Source: Sambucus nigra (lineage: Eukaryota; Streptophyta; Magnoliopsida; Dipsacales; Adoxaceae). From it: a stretch of DNA of 64,000 nt. The DNA is taken from the NCBI GenBank assembly GCA_949130495.1, contig OX422210.1, positions 501,681,760 to 501,745,759 on the forward strand, written 5' to 3'. Numbering within the stretch: position 1 is the stretch's first letter; each line of letters begins with the position of its first letter. Of the stretch, positions 20,008 through 30,923 are shown piece by piece. The translations under genes and the position numbers were made by a program. The notes under the pieces were generated by a model that did not search any database, was not told the DNA's origin, and saw only the letters and a list, made by a program, of their open reading frames with translations.

Positions 20008-22509
20008 TGACGTGACTCAAAATATGTCTCTAGTGCGTGCTAATTTTGGTTCAAGTGCAAACCGGTTCCATAAGTAATATTCTGAGCAAGTCAGGTATCG
20101 AAATCAGGAACTAAGATGAAGAACGTGACGATGAGTAGGAAAGACGAATAATCTCACGATTAACTCAGAGAAAGAAAGGAAAAGATGATTATTTTGCGAA
20201 AATCCTATAAACTAATATAATTTAATTTATGACTGAGAATCAACTACGCATGCAAGAATAACTATTTGATTTTAAATCTATGTGAGAAAATAGAGTTGTA
20301 ATAAACTCCCCCGATCCGTTTGTAATTACTTTGGACATAAAAACTTCAAGAATTTAATTCATAACTCAAAGAAACATTAAATATTTTCTAAGCGTTGGAT
20401 ATATGCGGATTTTACTCCTCATAATATCAAATAAAAAATCAATGTTCAATGTGTAAGATAAATTATCGAAACTCGTATTATATTCTAAAACATTCCGGTT
20501 ACCTAGGGCAAACGGATTTAAAAGACATACAATAGTGGTTTTAATAAGATTTTAAACCTTTAAACTAGTAATTAAATTTTATCCGATTTTAAGTCCATCC
20601 ATAATACCTAGGCCGCATTATACGAGAATATAATGCATCTCGGAGCGACGGTTCGCTCGGGATATAAGTGGCCTCTTATAGGGTGATACGACGTCTCACC
20701 GTCACCCGTATCAAAACTACCTTGATCCAACATCGCACTTACACTAATAGTATCACTACCCTCTTCGGACTCTCTAGACGTGTGACTCGTGATGGAGTTA
20801 GGTGGTGGAACCCAAAAATGTGGGAGGTGTGGAGCGTGCGGGCTATCAATATTATACTAAACTATGGAATTTTCATGGATTCTAATAGGAGCAGAGTGAG
20901 GACTTGGATGAGTATTTTGCATGAAAGGATTTGAGATATTCTATTTTTTTCTTTTTCTTTTTTTTAATTTTTTTGGCTTTCTAAGAATTAGAGTCAAATT
21001 TTAGATTAATTCGACTCAATCCAAATGTCTACCATGTCCCCGGCAATGGCGCCAAAAACTTGACGCGACTCAAAATGTGTCTCTAGTGCGTGCTAATTTT
21101 GGTTCAAGTGAAAATCGATTACGTAAGTAATATTCCGAGCAAGTTGGTTATCGAACTCAGGGACTAAGACAAAGAACGTAACGATGAGTAGGAAAGACAA
21201 TAAACCTCACGATTGACTCGGAGAAAGGAAGGAAAATATAATTATTTTGTGAAGATCCTATCAATTAATACAATTTAATTTATGACTGAGAATGAACCAC
21301 GCATGCAAGAACAACTATTTTTTTTAAATCTATTTGAGAAAATAAAGTTGGAGTACACTCCCTCAAACCGTCAGTAATTACTTTGGACAGAAAACCTTCA
21401 AGAATTTAATTCATAATTCAAAAAAACATTAAAATATTTTCTAAACAGTGGACATATGTGAATTTTACTCCTCACGATATCAAATCAAAAATCATATTTA
21501 ATGTGTCAGATAAATTATCGAAACTCACATTATATTCTTAACATTCTGGTTACCTAGGCCAAACGGAAGTAAAAGACCTACAAAAATTTTCTAAACAAGA
21601 TTTCAAACCTTTAAACTAGTAATTAAATTTTATCCAATTTTAAGTCCATCTGTAATACCTAGGTTGGGTTCACGTACCCCAACCCTCTAAGAAACTTAGC
21701 CGGACATGGTGTAGTTACGATTTCGCATGGTTTCTACGTTGCATGAATTAATTATTACGTAAAGATCGTAACTAAACATATATAAATGATTTCTAGCAAG
21801 AAAGTAAAGGAGAATATTCTAGAAATAAGGCCAACCTTGAAAGTAATTAAAGAGAATACTTATATTGAAGAACACCACATGAAATAATGAAGAAGATGGT
21901 GATTTATTGATAATTCTTGCTTCAAAAGTTTCTTGCCTCCAAGATCTTCTCGGACTAGGTCAAAAACTAATTTCCTAAACTCTAGAATAAAGGAGATATA
22001 TCTCAACCACATTTTTTTACAATAGTTAAAACCATACATAACTCTAAAAATTAAGTGGGTAAAATTGTGTTTTTGCGTATCAGATATCCGAATCGGGTTT
22101 TCCCCAGAATCGAACTGGTTCTACTCTCAGAAACCCGTAGCTTTTCCCTTTTGTATCTTATAATCTTCACATGCTCATATCTTTTCAACAGAGGCTTGGA
22201 TTTGGTTGTTGTTTTTCCTATGTACTCGCTCGATGTCTTTGAATTGTCTTAGTTTCTGCATCTGAATTCTAACTGTACAATTATGTTGCTAGGCCTGACT
22301 TTCCTTCTTTGATTTTCGTTGTAATCTTGATTTCTTTCTTGTTTTCACGTGTATGAAATACCTGTAAAATAGAAATACACAAAACATAATATACTTGCAG
22401 GAAGGGGTTAGTAGCATTAATATGAGATAAATCCACCTAAATTACATCACCCTGAGTCATAAAAGCATCTAAACTATGGGGATAAATACGAAGAATTTAT
22501 GTCTAATCA
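20008..22509 (-). mobile_element. Gypsy-type LTR element with large internal deletion
   Basis: Plus-strand left LTR remnant 20008-20612 and complete right LTR 21061-22509 belong to the same family as the solo LTR at 15831-17490. Flanks ATTTG (20003-20007) and ATTTC (22510-22514) form a 5-bp duplication with one change. The primer-binding site lies on the minus strand at 21054-21037 (TGGCGCCATTGCCGGGGA, tRNA-Asp type), so the right LTR is the 5' LTR. Only about 420 bp of leader remains before the sequence jumps into the middle of the left LTR; all genes are lost. Confidence 0.85.
21037..21054 (-). promoter_or_regulatory. tRNA-Asp-type primer-binding site
   Basis: The minus strand reads TGGCGCCATTGCCGGGGA, six bases from the LTR end. 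It differs from the common TGGCGCCGTTGCCGGGGA at one base. Confidence 0.85.
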
Positions 22510-22514
22510 ATTTC

Positions 22515-24360
22515 CATTAAAATCCATTGACGAAAGAGTCTGGCTTGTTTGTGAAAGAGAGTGGTCACCACCCACAATGACCAATAGCAATGCCATAGTT
22601 CCAAAACCTGTCTCTACTTAGATAGAAGAGGTATTTAAGTGGAGTAATTTTAACTCACATTAAGTGTCATTTCAGGAGCCGTCACCCCTGATAAGTTTCG
22701 CCGCATCATGACGTGCACCACGTTTAAAGAAGCTTGGATACACTTCAGCTCATGCACGAGAGTACCAATGTTATGAATTTATAAAATCTCACCACGCAGT
22801 TTGAGACTATTACCATGCTAGAGTTTGAGTCGTTTAATAAATTTTATACACGATTATCTAATATCATAAACTCTAGTTTTAATTTAGGTGAGAAACTAAT
22901 TGAGGCGCGTGTAGTTAAAAAGATTTTGAGATCCCGGCCAACCCGTTCTATTCCTAAAGTCATTGTCCTGGATTTGTTGGGAATATTAGATACTCTTAGG
23001 TTAGAAGAGCGCGTAGGAGACCTTAAAACTTATGAAATTAACATGTTTCACAAAACTAAAAAGAAAAAGGAAATAGGGATTACTTTTCAAGATAAAAAGA
23101 AGAAAGAATAATTTTATGATTCTGAGTCGAAATTTGATTTTGAACTTGATAATCTTGCCTTATTTGTGAAAATTTTCAAAACAATTCTCAAATTTAACAA
23201 AGAAAATTCTTCGAAAGAAAATATTTTTGACAAAAACAAAAATGGCTATGAGAATAATAATGTTTGTGAGAAAGATGAGGTGAAATTCTATGAATATGAC
23301 GGAAAAGATATAAGGCCCACGAGCTTGCCACTAGGCTAAAGAGGCAGGGCAAGAAAATTGCACATAAGGACACTATTAGCATAGTGAAGTTAAGTCAGTG
23401 GATTTAGGATATAAATCACCACATGAAACGTGTCTTGCGTTCATGACCAGTCTCATGAATAATTCTATTTTTTTTCCATGCTGATGAGTATGTTTCTAAA
23501 TGTGAGTGCCTTGACGATGTTTCGAATCATTTTGGAGAAAGTGAGAGCGAGGAAGATAATTTGAGTGATACAGAAGGTGGACTCCAAAAAGACTTTCATG
23601 AATCGTACACTAAAACTTTAAAAATCAAAAGGCTTAATAAAGATTTATCTCTTAGGGTACGTGATTTAGATAAGGAGGTGAAAGTTTTGAGAGAGTGTGA
23701 GGCGTCGACGAGTCATCTCGAGAAGGTGAAAGTCTTTTTTTGTGAGCAGTTAATTGTTATAGGAAGGGAGAAAACTGACTTGATCGGCACTATATCTAGT
23801 CTTATAAAAGATCTTTAAGCTTCTTTGGAGACTCGTGAGAAACTTGAATCTCGTGTATCCTAACTTGAGATTGATCTCAGCGTGCCCGTGAGGTCAAAGT
23901 TACTTTAAATGACACATCTAAGAAGGTTTGAAAGATGTTCCACTGTCCTTTGTAAAGTAACATTGAGAGGCAATGAATAGGTTATGACGGTGCATCCACT
24001 TCCCATATCGCACCCGAGTCAGTTCCCGAGTTTGTGATGGATTCTTATGCCCCTATCCTAATCCACATAAGAGACCTAACCCACATAAGAAAGCTCTTCC
24101 TAGATGTTTTGATCAAGGAAGATCCAAGCTCATTTATGTTTCTTCCCATTTCAAGCGAAGAGGTCACTTTAGAGAGTTTTATTTTAAGCTAGGGATAGTT
24201 TCTCACATGCGTGATCCTCGGTATGCTCTTACACGAGTTTTTACATATGTCCTTGCATGAACTCCCACACGTGTTACTCCACATGCTCCTGCACATCACC
24301 ATAGAAATTTTGAGAGTTCTCGAGGTCAAGTAGAGTATTTAGTCAAGACTTTACAATCTT
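22515..24360 (+). pseudogene. gag: Sirevirus gag, main part
   Basis: Capsid (UBN2-type) motifs are visible in several frames: S-I-D-E-R-V-W near 22525, F-R-R-I-M-T-C-T-T-F-K-E-A-W near 22700, then an open frame 22815-23111 with F-Y-T-R-L-S-N and L-G-E-K plus V-K-K-I-L-R-S. A second open frame (23561-23818) is a Lys/Leu-rich coiled coil. A degenerate zinc knuckle (R-G-H-F-R-E-F) sits near 24160. No protease, integrase or RT follows. Frameshifts and stops are frequent. Confidence 0.75.
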
Positions 24361-25368
24361 AGATGGAGGAATTTCATAGGATGTCTTATCCTTTTGAGAA
24401 CTCCTCCGGGCATAATGATTGAGGCCGAGACTTATTTCTAGAATAGGGTGATTACCATGTTCATATCTTATATCCTTATTACTAGATTGTATTTCTATTG
24501 TATTTATATGATTTTCTTTTTGATATATTATATCTATATCCTTATTCATTGATGTCTTATCCTTTTTTAAGAAAATTTTATTCAAAATATTTAAGAGTGA
24601 ATGCTTATGCAGTATGCTATGAATTTTAATTATTCTCAAAACAATAACGTCGAACTATATAATGCTTTTTAAGAAATTCCATTGTCCAAACCCATTGATC
24701 GTCTACTTTATAGCTCCCTCAAAATCTCTCATATATAAGAATTCACTCTCAAATATTTTGAATAAATTTTCTTAAAAAAGGATAAGACATCAATGAATAA
24801 GGATATAAGATATAATATATCAAAAAGAAAATCATATAAATACAATAGAAATACAATCTAGTAATAAGGATATAAGATATGAACATGGAAATCACCATAT
24901 TCTAGAAATAAGTCTCGACCTCAATCATTATGCCTGGAGTTCTCAAAAGGATAAGACATCCTATGAAATTCCTCCATCTAAGATTGTAAAGTCTTGACTA
25001 AATACTCTACTTGACCTTGAAAACTCTCAAAATTTCTATGGTGATGTGCAGGAGAATGTGGAGTAACACGTGTGGGAGTGCATGCAAGAACATATGTAAA
25101 AACTCGTGTAAGAGCATACCGAGGATCACGCATGTGAGAAACTATTCCTAGCTTAAAACAAAACTCTCTAAAGTGACCTCTTCACTTGAAATGGGAAGAA
25201 ACATAAATGATCTTGGATCTTCCTTGATCAAAATATCTAGGAAGAGCTTTCTTATGTGGGTTAGATCTCTTAGGTGGATTAGGATAAGGGCCATAAGAAT
25301 CCATCACAAACTCGGGAACTGACTCGGGTGCGATATGGGAAGTGGATGCACCGTCATAACCTATTCTT
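23968..25368. repeat. Large inverted duplication of Sirevirus sequence
   Basis: Bases 23968-24608 are repeated in reverse complement at 24742-25368 with only scattered differences. The ~133-bp centre (24609-24741) is itself the reverse complement of 25612-25764. The order is therefore L+, M-, L-, N+, M+, where N (25369-25600) is present only in the direct copy. Confidence 0.85.
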
Positions 25369-25764
25369 CTTAATAATGGACCAAATGTAAAAAGAGATAA
25401 GTTATGTTTGTAAGAACCATTGCCTGAATTTCATTTCCCGAAAAATATTGATATATGTTAAGCAATGAAAAGGGGCTATGAAAGAGCAAAATTCTTTTTG
25501 CATTAAAGCCACCATTTTTAAAAAAGGGCCTCAAAAGATTAACGACACACAAAACAATTAGTTTATATTCATTGATGTTTTTCTACATATTAGCATTATG
25601 ATTTATTCAAAATATTTGAGAGTGAATACTTATATATGAGAGATTTTGAGGGAGTTATAAAGTAGACGATCAATGGGTTTGCACAATGGAATTTCTTAAA
25701 AAGCATTATATAGTTCGACATTATTGTTTTGAGAATAATTAAAATTCATAGCATACTGCATAAG
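25369..25764 (+). other. Sirevirus 3' non-coding remnant
   Basis: No ORF of interest. The sequence aligns loosely with 31500-31850 of the other Sirevirus copy, sharing for example a 'gggctatgaaag' region and the segment ending 'gtttgcac'. It ends where the CACTA terminus begins. Confidence 0.5.
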
Positions 25765-26080
25765 CACTACACCAAAAACAGCAATCTGACACGGTTTAAA
25801 ACTGTGACAGACAAATCTAGCACGATTTTGAACTGTGCCAGAATCAGGTGTTCCAAAATGATCATTTTTTCTGGCATAGTTTAAAAGTTTGCTAGATTTG
25901 ACAACAGGAACACTTCTAGCACACTTTAAAATTGTGTCAGAATTTGATATTTTTGGCACACTTTTGGCACACTTTATAACTGTGACAGATTGAGTATATT
26001 TTGGTACTCTTTTGGCACAGTTAAAAATCATGCCAGAATTTGATACACTTTTGGCATGGTTTTGAACTGTGCCAAATTTT
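25765..26080. mobile_element. CACTA (En/Spm) transposon terminus with palindromic subterminal repeats
   Basis: CACTACACCAAAAACAGC starts at 25765. It is followed by about seven copies of an imperfect 26-27-bp palindrome of the form TCTGGCACAGTTTTAAACTG with its mirror TGCCAGA, spaced about 45 bp apart, up to 26075. Such subterminal repeats bind the transposase in this superfamily. The terminus interrupts Sirevirus sequence exactly after ...ACTGCATAAG, so 'aag' is the expected 3-bp target copy. The matching other end (...GGTGTAGTG) was not found in this window. Confidence 0.8.
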
Positions 26081-26560
26081 TTGGATCAAAGAAAAAAAAT
26101 TAATTATTTGAAAACAAAAAAATTCACAAATTGTGAATCTCTAAAGTTGTTGATAAACAAATGTACATACAAACTTCAAAATATTACAAGTATTAATAGT
26201 TAACAGACCCAAAAATTGGGAAGAGTTTCTTTTATTTTCTCGACATTCTAAAACCTTCTAATATAAAAACTACAAAATGTAAAGCCCGCACGGCCACAAA
26301 AGCTAACAATAAAACTATTCAAGCCCGCACGGCTATAACACAAAAAATAGAATCCTGAATATTAATGAAATTAAGTAAATAATCCCCTTGTTGTAAACCA
26401 ATGACTTCATGTGTTCCACATGGATAAAAGCTAACGACAAAATGTTACCCTGCAAAAAAATAAGATACAAAAAGGAGATAATATTAGTAACCGAGTAATT
26501 TTTAAAAAAATCTTATTCAAGTTGAAAATTTGCATATACGAATTAAAATTATTATTGTAT
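26081..26560. other. AT-rich sequence between CACTA end and satellite-like array
   Basis: No ORF. Two copies of AGCCCGCACGGC lie about 39 bp apart (26283 and 26322). On the minus strand an acceptor-like TTTTTTTGCAG|GGTAAC sits at about 26450, so this could be the 3' exon of a CACTA-borne gene reading toward the terminus. That is speculative. Confidence 0.3.
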
Positions 26561-28935
26561 TCTCAAATCAGAATTCTTGTGGCTACATGGTCAGCTCCCA
26601 CCAATTACATTAGTCCCATGCGAGGTGATAATGCCTCTTACGGGGTCGTTTGAGGACTGGTTTGAGTTTTCACCATTTAACGTCTTGTTTTTAAGCCTAA
26701 TCTAGATATTTTCAAATTATCGTCATATTCTTAAACTGAGGGACCGGTAACTACGGGATCAATTCTTACGAGTTACATTGATCACGTGCGAGGTGAACCT
26801 GCCTCTTACGGGGCCGTTTGGAGGCTAGTTTGGGTTTTCACCCTTTAACAACTTGTTTTTAAGCCTAATCTAGATATTTTCAAATTATCGTCATATTCTC
26901 AAACAGAGAGACCCGTGACTACGCGGCCAATTCCTATGAGTTACATTGGTCCCATACGAGGTGTTCGTCCTCTTATGGATCCATTTGGGGTTTAGTTTAG
27001 GTTTTCACACACTAATGGCATGTTTTGAAGCTAAAGTCTAGATATTTTCAAATTATCATCGTATTCTCAAAGCATATATCTCGTGACTACACGATCAGTT
27101 CCTACGAGTTACATTGGCCCCGTGCGAGGTGTTAGTTCCTCTTACAGTGCCGTTTGGGAGATGGTTCGAGTTTTCACCCTCAAATGACATGTTTTTAAGA
27201 ATAATCCAAATATTTTTAAATTATCGTCATATTCTCAAATCAGGAGACCCGTGACTACACGATCAGTTGCTACAAGTTACATTGATCTCGTGCGAGATGT
27301 GCATGCCTCTTATAGGGTCGTTTGGGGGCTGGTTTGGGTTTTCACCCATGAATGACTAGTTTTTAAGCCTAATTTGCAATTATCATCATATTCTCAAACC
27401 AAGAGACCCGCGACTACACGATCAATTGCTACGAGTTACATTGGCCCTGTGTGAGGTATCCGTGCCTCTTACGGGGCCAATTGGGGTCTAGTTTGGGTTT
27501 TCACCTACTAACGGCATGTTTTTAAGACAATGTCTAGATATTTTTAAATTATCATCTTATTTTCAAATCATATGTCCCGTGACTATGCGATCAGTTCCTA
27601 TGAGTCCCCTTAACCCCGTGCGAGATGTTAGTGCCTCTTACGGGATCGTTTAAGGAATGGTTTGATTTTTCACCCTCAAACGGCATATTTTTAAAAATAA
27701 TCTAAATATTTTTAAATTATTTTCATAATCTCAAATCGGGAGGCTCGTGACTACATGGTTAGTTCCTACAACTTACATTTCGTGCAAGGTGTTCGTGCCT
27801 CTTATGGAACCGTTTGGGGGATGGTTTGGGTTTGCACCCTTTGACGGCTTATTTTTAAGCCTAATCTTGATATTTTAAATTATCATCATATTCTCAAATC
27901 GAGAGAACCATGACTACACGGTCAATTCCTATAAGTTACATTGGTCCTGTGTGAGGTGTTTGTGCCTCTTACGGGACCGTTCGGGTTTTCACCCTTTAAT
28001 GACTTGTTTTTAAGCTTAATTTTAAATTATCATCATATTCTCAAATCGCGAGACCCGCGACTATGCGATCAATTCCTATGAGTTACATTGGCCCCGTGCG
28101 AGGTGTTCATGCCTCTTACGGGGCCATTTGGGGTTTAGTTTGGGTTTTCACCCACCAACGGCATGTTTTTAAGCCAAAGTCTAGATATTTTTAAATTATC
28201 ATCGTATTTTAAATCATATGTCCCGTGACTATGCGATCAGATCCTACCAGTTACATTGACCTCATGTGAGATGTTAATGCCTCTTACGGGGCCGTTTGGG
28301 GCCTGGTTTGAGTTTTCCCCCTCAAACGGCATGTTTTTAAGAATAATCTAAATATTTAAATTATCGTCATAATCTCAAACTGGGAGATCTGTGACTACAT
28401 GGAAGTTCCTACAAGTTACATTGGTCCCGTACGAGATGTTCGTGCCTCTTACGAGACCGTTTGGGGGTTAGTTTGGGTTTGCACCCTTTAATGGCTTATT
28501 TTTAAGCCTAATATAGATATTTTCAAATTATCATCATATTCTCAATCTGAGAGAACCGTGACTACACAGTTTGTTCCTATATGTTATATTGGTCTAGTGC
28601 GAGGTGTTCGTGCCTCTTACGGCACCGTTTGGGTTTTCACCCTTTAACGACTTGTTTTTAAGCCTAATCTAGATATTTTCAAATTATCATCAAATTCTCA
28701 AACCGAGAGATCCCGCGACTACGCGGTCAATTCTTATGAGTTACATTGGTCTTGTAATAGGTGTTCGTGCCTCTTACGGAGCCATTTGGGGTCTAGTTTA
28801 GGTTTTCACCCACTAACGGCATGTTTTTAAGCCAAAGTCTAGATATTTTCAAATTATCATCGTATTCTAAAACCATATATCCCGTGATATTTTCACCCAC
28901 TAACGGCTGTTTGGGGGCTAGTTTGGGTTTTCAAA
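26561..28935. repeat. Satellite-like array, ~165-bp units with four-unit higher-order period
   Basis: Fifteen units start near 26561, 26731, 26897, 27065, 27231, 27391, 27561, 27729, 27891, 28039, 28208, 28371, 28531, 28695 and 28865. Each has TCTCAAA, CCGTGACTAC, a GAGTTACATTGG-like block, GTGCCTCTTACGG, GGTTTTCACCC and TTTTTAAGCC. Variant classes recur: 'catatgtcccgtgac' units at 27065, 27561, 28208 and 28865; 'cactaacggcatg...ccaaagtc' units directly before each of them; and short units lacking 'ggggtctagt' in between. From 27561 on, the four-class order repeats every ~650 bp. The first block has three units. Confidence 0.88.
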
Positions 28936-29114
28936 GTACAATAAATATGAAAATTTCTCAGCCACCCAAACACTAAAGCATGAAAATTATTACATGACCG
29001 ATGAAAAAAACTGATTCGGGCCTTTTGACGAACATTTCATGGGGCTAATGAAAATCTCACCTTATATGTAGGACATAGTTTCCTCACTTTTTGCATAAGA
29101 AACTGATGGCATAA
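28936..29114. other. Low-copy-looking flank left of the Athila element
   Basis: Continuous with 46597 onward once the Athila insertion is removed (shared CATAA). On the minus strand, 29102-29061 is bounded by AG and GTGAG and would be a 42-nt exon, but nothing in it was recognised. Confidence 0.35.
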
Positions 29115-29913
29115 TGATAAGCACCCAAAACTGTACATTTTATACCCCTAATAGACATACTTTAGTTGCTAATTCTCGGTAATATGGGTTTTATGTGCTT
29201 AAATGTTTATCTTGTAGGTCAAACGTCCGTTTGCGGTGTCAAAAGAGATATATCGAGGCAAATGTGCATTGAATGGAGTTAAATACCCAATTCCCTGACC
29301 CTAACCTAGCCCATCCTAGCCTAAACCTACCCCGAAACCCATGTGTGTTAGTTTATGCTCTTTTATTATTTTTTAGATTTTTAGTTTGAGTCATTTTAAT
29401 TTTAGGATTATTTTAGATTTATTTAGAATTTTTAGGTTTTATTTTCTATTTTTATATTTTATTTTTATTAATATAATTTTATTTTATTTTGATTTTATTA
29501 AGTTTTTAGTCTTAGTTTTTATTTTATTTTATCTTATTTTATTAGGATTGGAATTTTTAGGATTATATTTATTTATTTTTCTGTGTCACACTGTATTTCT
29601 AGCTATTGCTTTGGAGGTTGAACGAAGACACCGTGCATTACACTTGTGGGCGATTATCAAGTTGTATGTAAGTCAATGGTCTTGTAAATTCTTTAAAGTT
29701 CTAGAAATAAAAGGTTTTACCCAAAAGGGTTTTTTTCCTTAAACTTATGTCACATGATTCATCTATTTATTGTTTGACACACACACACACACTTTAGATG
29801 CATGATTAGGGCCTAAATTTATTTGGTTTAAAAGTAGACTCTAATTAAATAAGGTTTACTTGGAAACTTGCGAATTTAATTTAATCAAGTATCACACCGT
29901 CGCACTTTACAAA

Positions 29914-30019
29914 TGGTATCAGAGCGGGTTACGCTAATTTATCGCGTGATCCTGATTTTTCAAGGATTTATTTTTTTGATACAATTTGACTTCTCACGTC
30001 GTCAAATTGGTATCAGAGC
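29914..30019 (+). promoter_or_regulatory. Duplicated tRNA-Met primer-binding motifs, 94 bp apart
   Basis: TGGTATCAGAGC occurs at 29914-29925, two bases after the LTR, and again at 30008-30019. Both are followed by related sequence (GGGTTACGCTAATTTATCGC and AAGTTGCGTTAATTTATCGC), so a leader segment of at least 35 bp is duplicated. Confidence 0.88.
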
Positions 30020-30119
30020 AAGTTGCGTTAATTTATCGCGTATTCCTATTTTCCGCAAAATTGCGTGATACTGATTTTTTTTTTGAAAAATCAGTTTTGT
30101 AAGAAATCGCAATTTTTCA

Positions 30120-30923
30120 ATGGAACGCCCATTTAATGAGGAGCCTATTTTTGAAATAGTTCACGACCGTGGTGAAAAATTAAAAAGTTTGAATTTGAAA
30201 CTTTGCAAAAGAATTAAAGTTTTGGAAAAAGAAAATTCTCTCTTTAAAAGTAAGATTGAATATTTGCAAGCGTTTCAAACTCAAAGTGATATTTGTCGTG
30301 AGCATTTTGGTAATTTGTGTATTGATTTTGATTCTTTGAAAATTGCGAAAAAGAAGAGTGATGAGAGAGTCCTTGTTTTAGAGAAGGAATTAGAGGAATT
30401 AAAAAATTCTAGGGTTCCCGTCTGTGCCGTCGAGGATACAAAATTAATCGATGATTTTATGGCACGTGAAAAGACTCTTAGGAAAAAGTTTGCTTTAATT
30501 GAGGGGGAGCGAGATAACCTTCTAGGTTTGATTGATAATTTGAAGAAGGCGTCCCTTAATTTGGAAGAGTCTAATTCTTTGCTTGAGTCAAAAATTTTAA
30601 AGTTAAAAAATGATTTGACAGACTCAAGTAGGTTTGATAGTGATGGTAATGGCTCATCTTGTTCTTATGCTACGAGTGTAAAAGCCAAAAACATATTTTG
30701 TTTTAGAGGGTCAATTAATCCCAAGGACGTTAGAAAATATCACACTTTCGGTGTCATCCCACCCGTTTACACATGTTCATATTGTGGTAGGAATGGCCAC
30801 CTTAGGCGTTTTTGTTTTAATCTTGGAAAAAGTCCTAGGAAGTCTATGTCTAGTGTTCCCTTGATTCCTAAATCCCTCACACGACGTTTCACATCTATTT
30901 GGGTTAGGAAATCACTTTTATAG
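30120..30923 (+). CDS. gag: Sirevirus gag-derived protein: coiled coil plus zinc knuckle
   Basis: An uninterrupted 267-codon ORF from the ATG at 30120, about 200 bp after the first primer site, to TAG at 30921-30923. Residues about 15-175 are Lys/Glu/Leu-rich and helix-prone, as in the C-terminal coiled coil of Sirevirus gag. Residues 219-232 form a complete C-x2-C-x4-H-x4-C zinc knuckle (C-S-Y-C-G-R-N-G-H-L-R-R-F-C) that would bind RNA. The N-terminal capsid (UBN2) domain of full gag is absent, and no pol follows. It could still bind element RNA or co-assemble with gag from a complete element. No evidence of expression can be seen here. Confidence 0.7.
   Translation: MERPFNEEPIFEIVHDRGEKLKSLNLKLCKRIKVLEKENSLFKSKIEYLQAFQTQSDICREHFGNLCIDFDSLKIAKKKSDERVLVLEKELEELKNSRVPVCAVEDTKLIDDFMAREKTLRKKFALIEGERDNLLGLIDNLKKASLNLEESNSLLESKILKLKNDLTDSSRFDSDGNGSSCSYATSVKAKNIFCFRGSINPKDVRKYHTFGVIPPVYTCSYCGRNGHLRRFCFNLGKSPRKSMSSVPLIPKSLTRRFTSIWVRKSLL

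Larger units (their letters stand above)
19758..25764 (+). mobile_element. Degraded Sirevirus (Ty1/Copia) fragment
   Basis: The fragment begins at the primer-binding region with no LTR in front, includes a gag relic, lacks all pol, and continues into 3' non-coding sequence related to 31500-31850. It is interrupted by the Gypsy element at 20008-22509, rearranged by an inverted duplication at 23968-25368, and cut by the CACTA terminus at 25765. Confidence 0.75.

Noticed and set aside
20668..20934. 88-codon plus-strand ORF
   Set aside because: It lies in the leader and truncated LTR of a minus-strand Gypsy element. No domain is recognised and it runs against the element's direction.
26561..28935. 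Consideration of a CRISPR-like array
   Set aside because: Units are contiguous ~165-bp degenerate repeats with no constant-repeat/unique-spacer structure, and the DNA is a plant nuclear locus.
29386..29742. 118-codon Phe/Leu/Ile-rich ORF resembling a membrane protein
   Set aside because: It lies across the junction of T-rich Athila LTR and Sirevirus LTR sequence; the composition explains the hydrophobicity.
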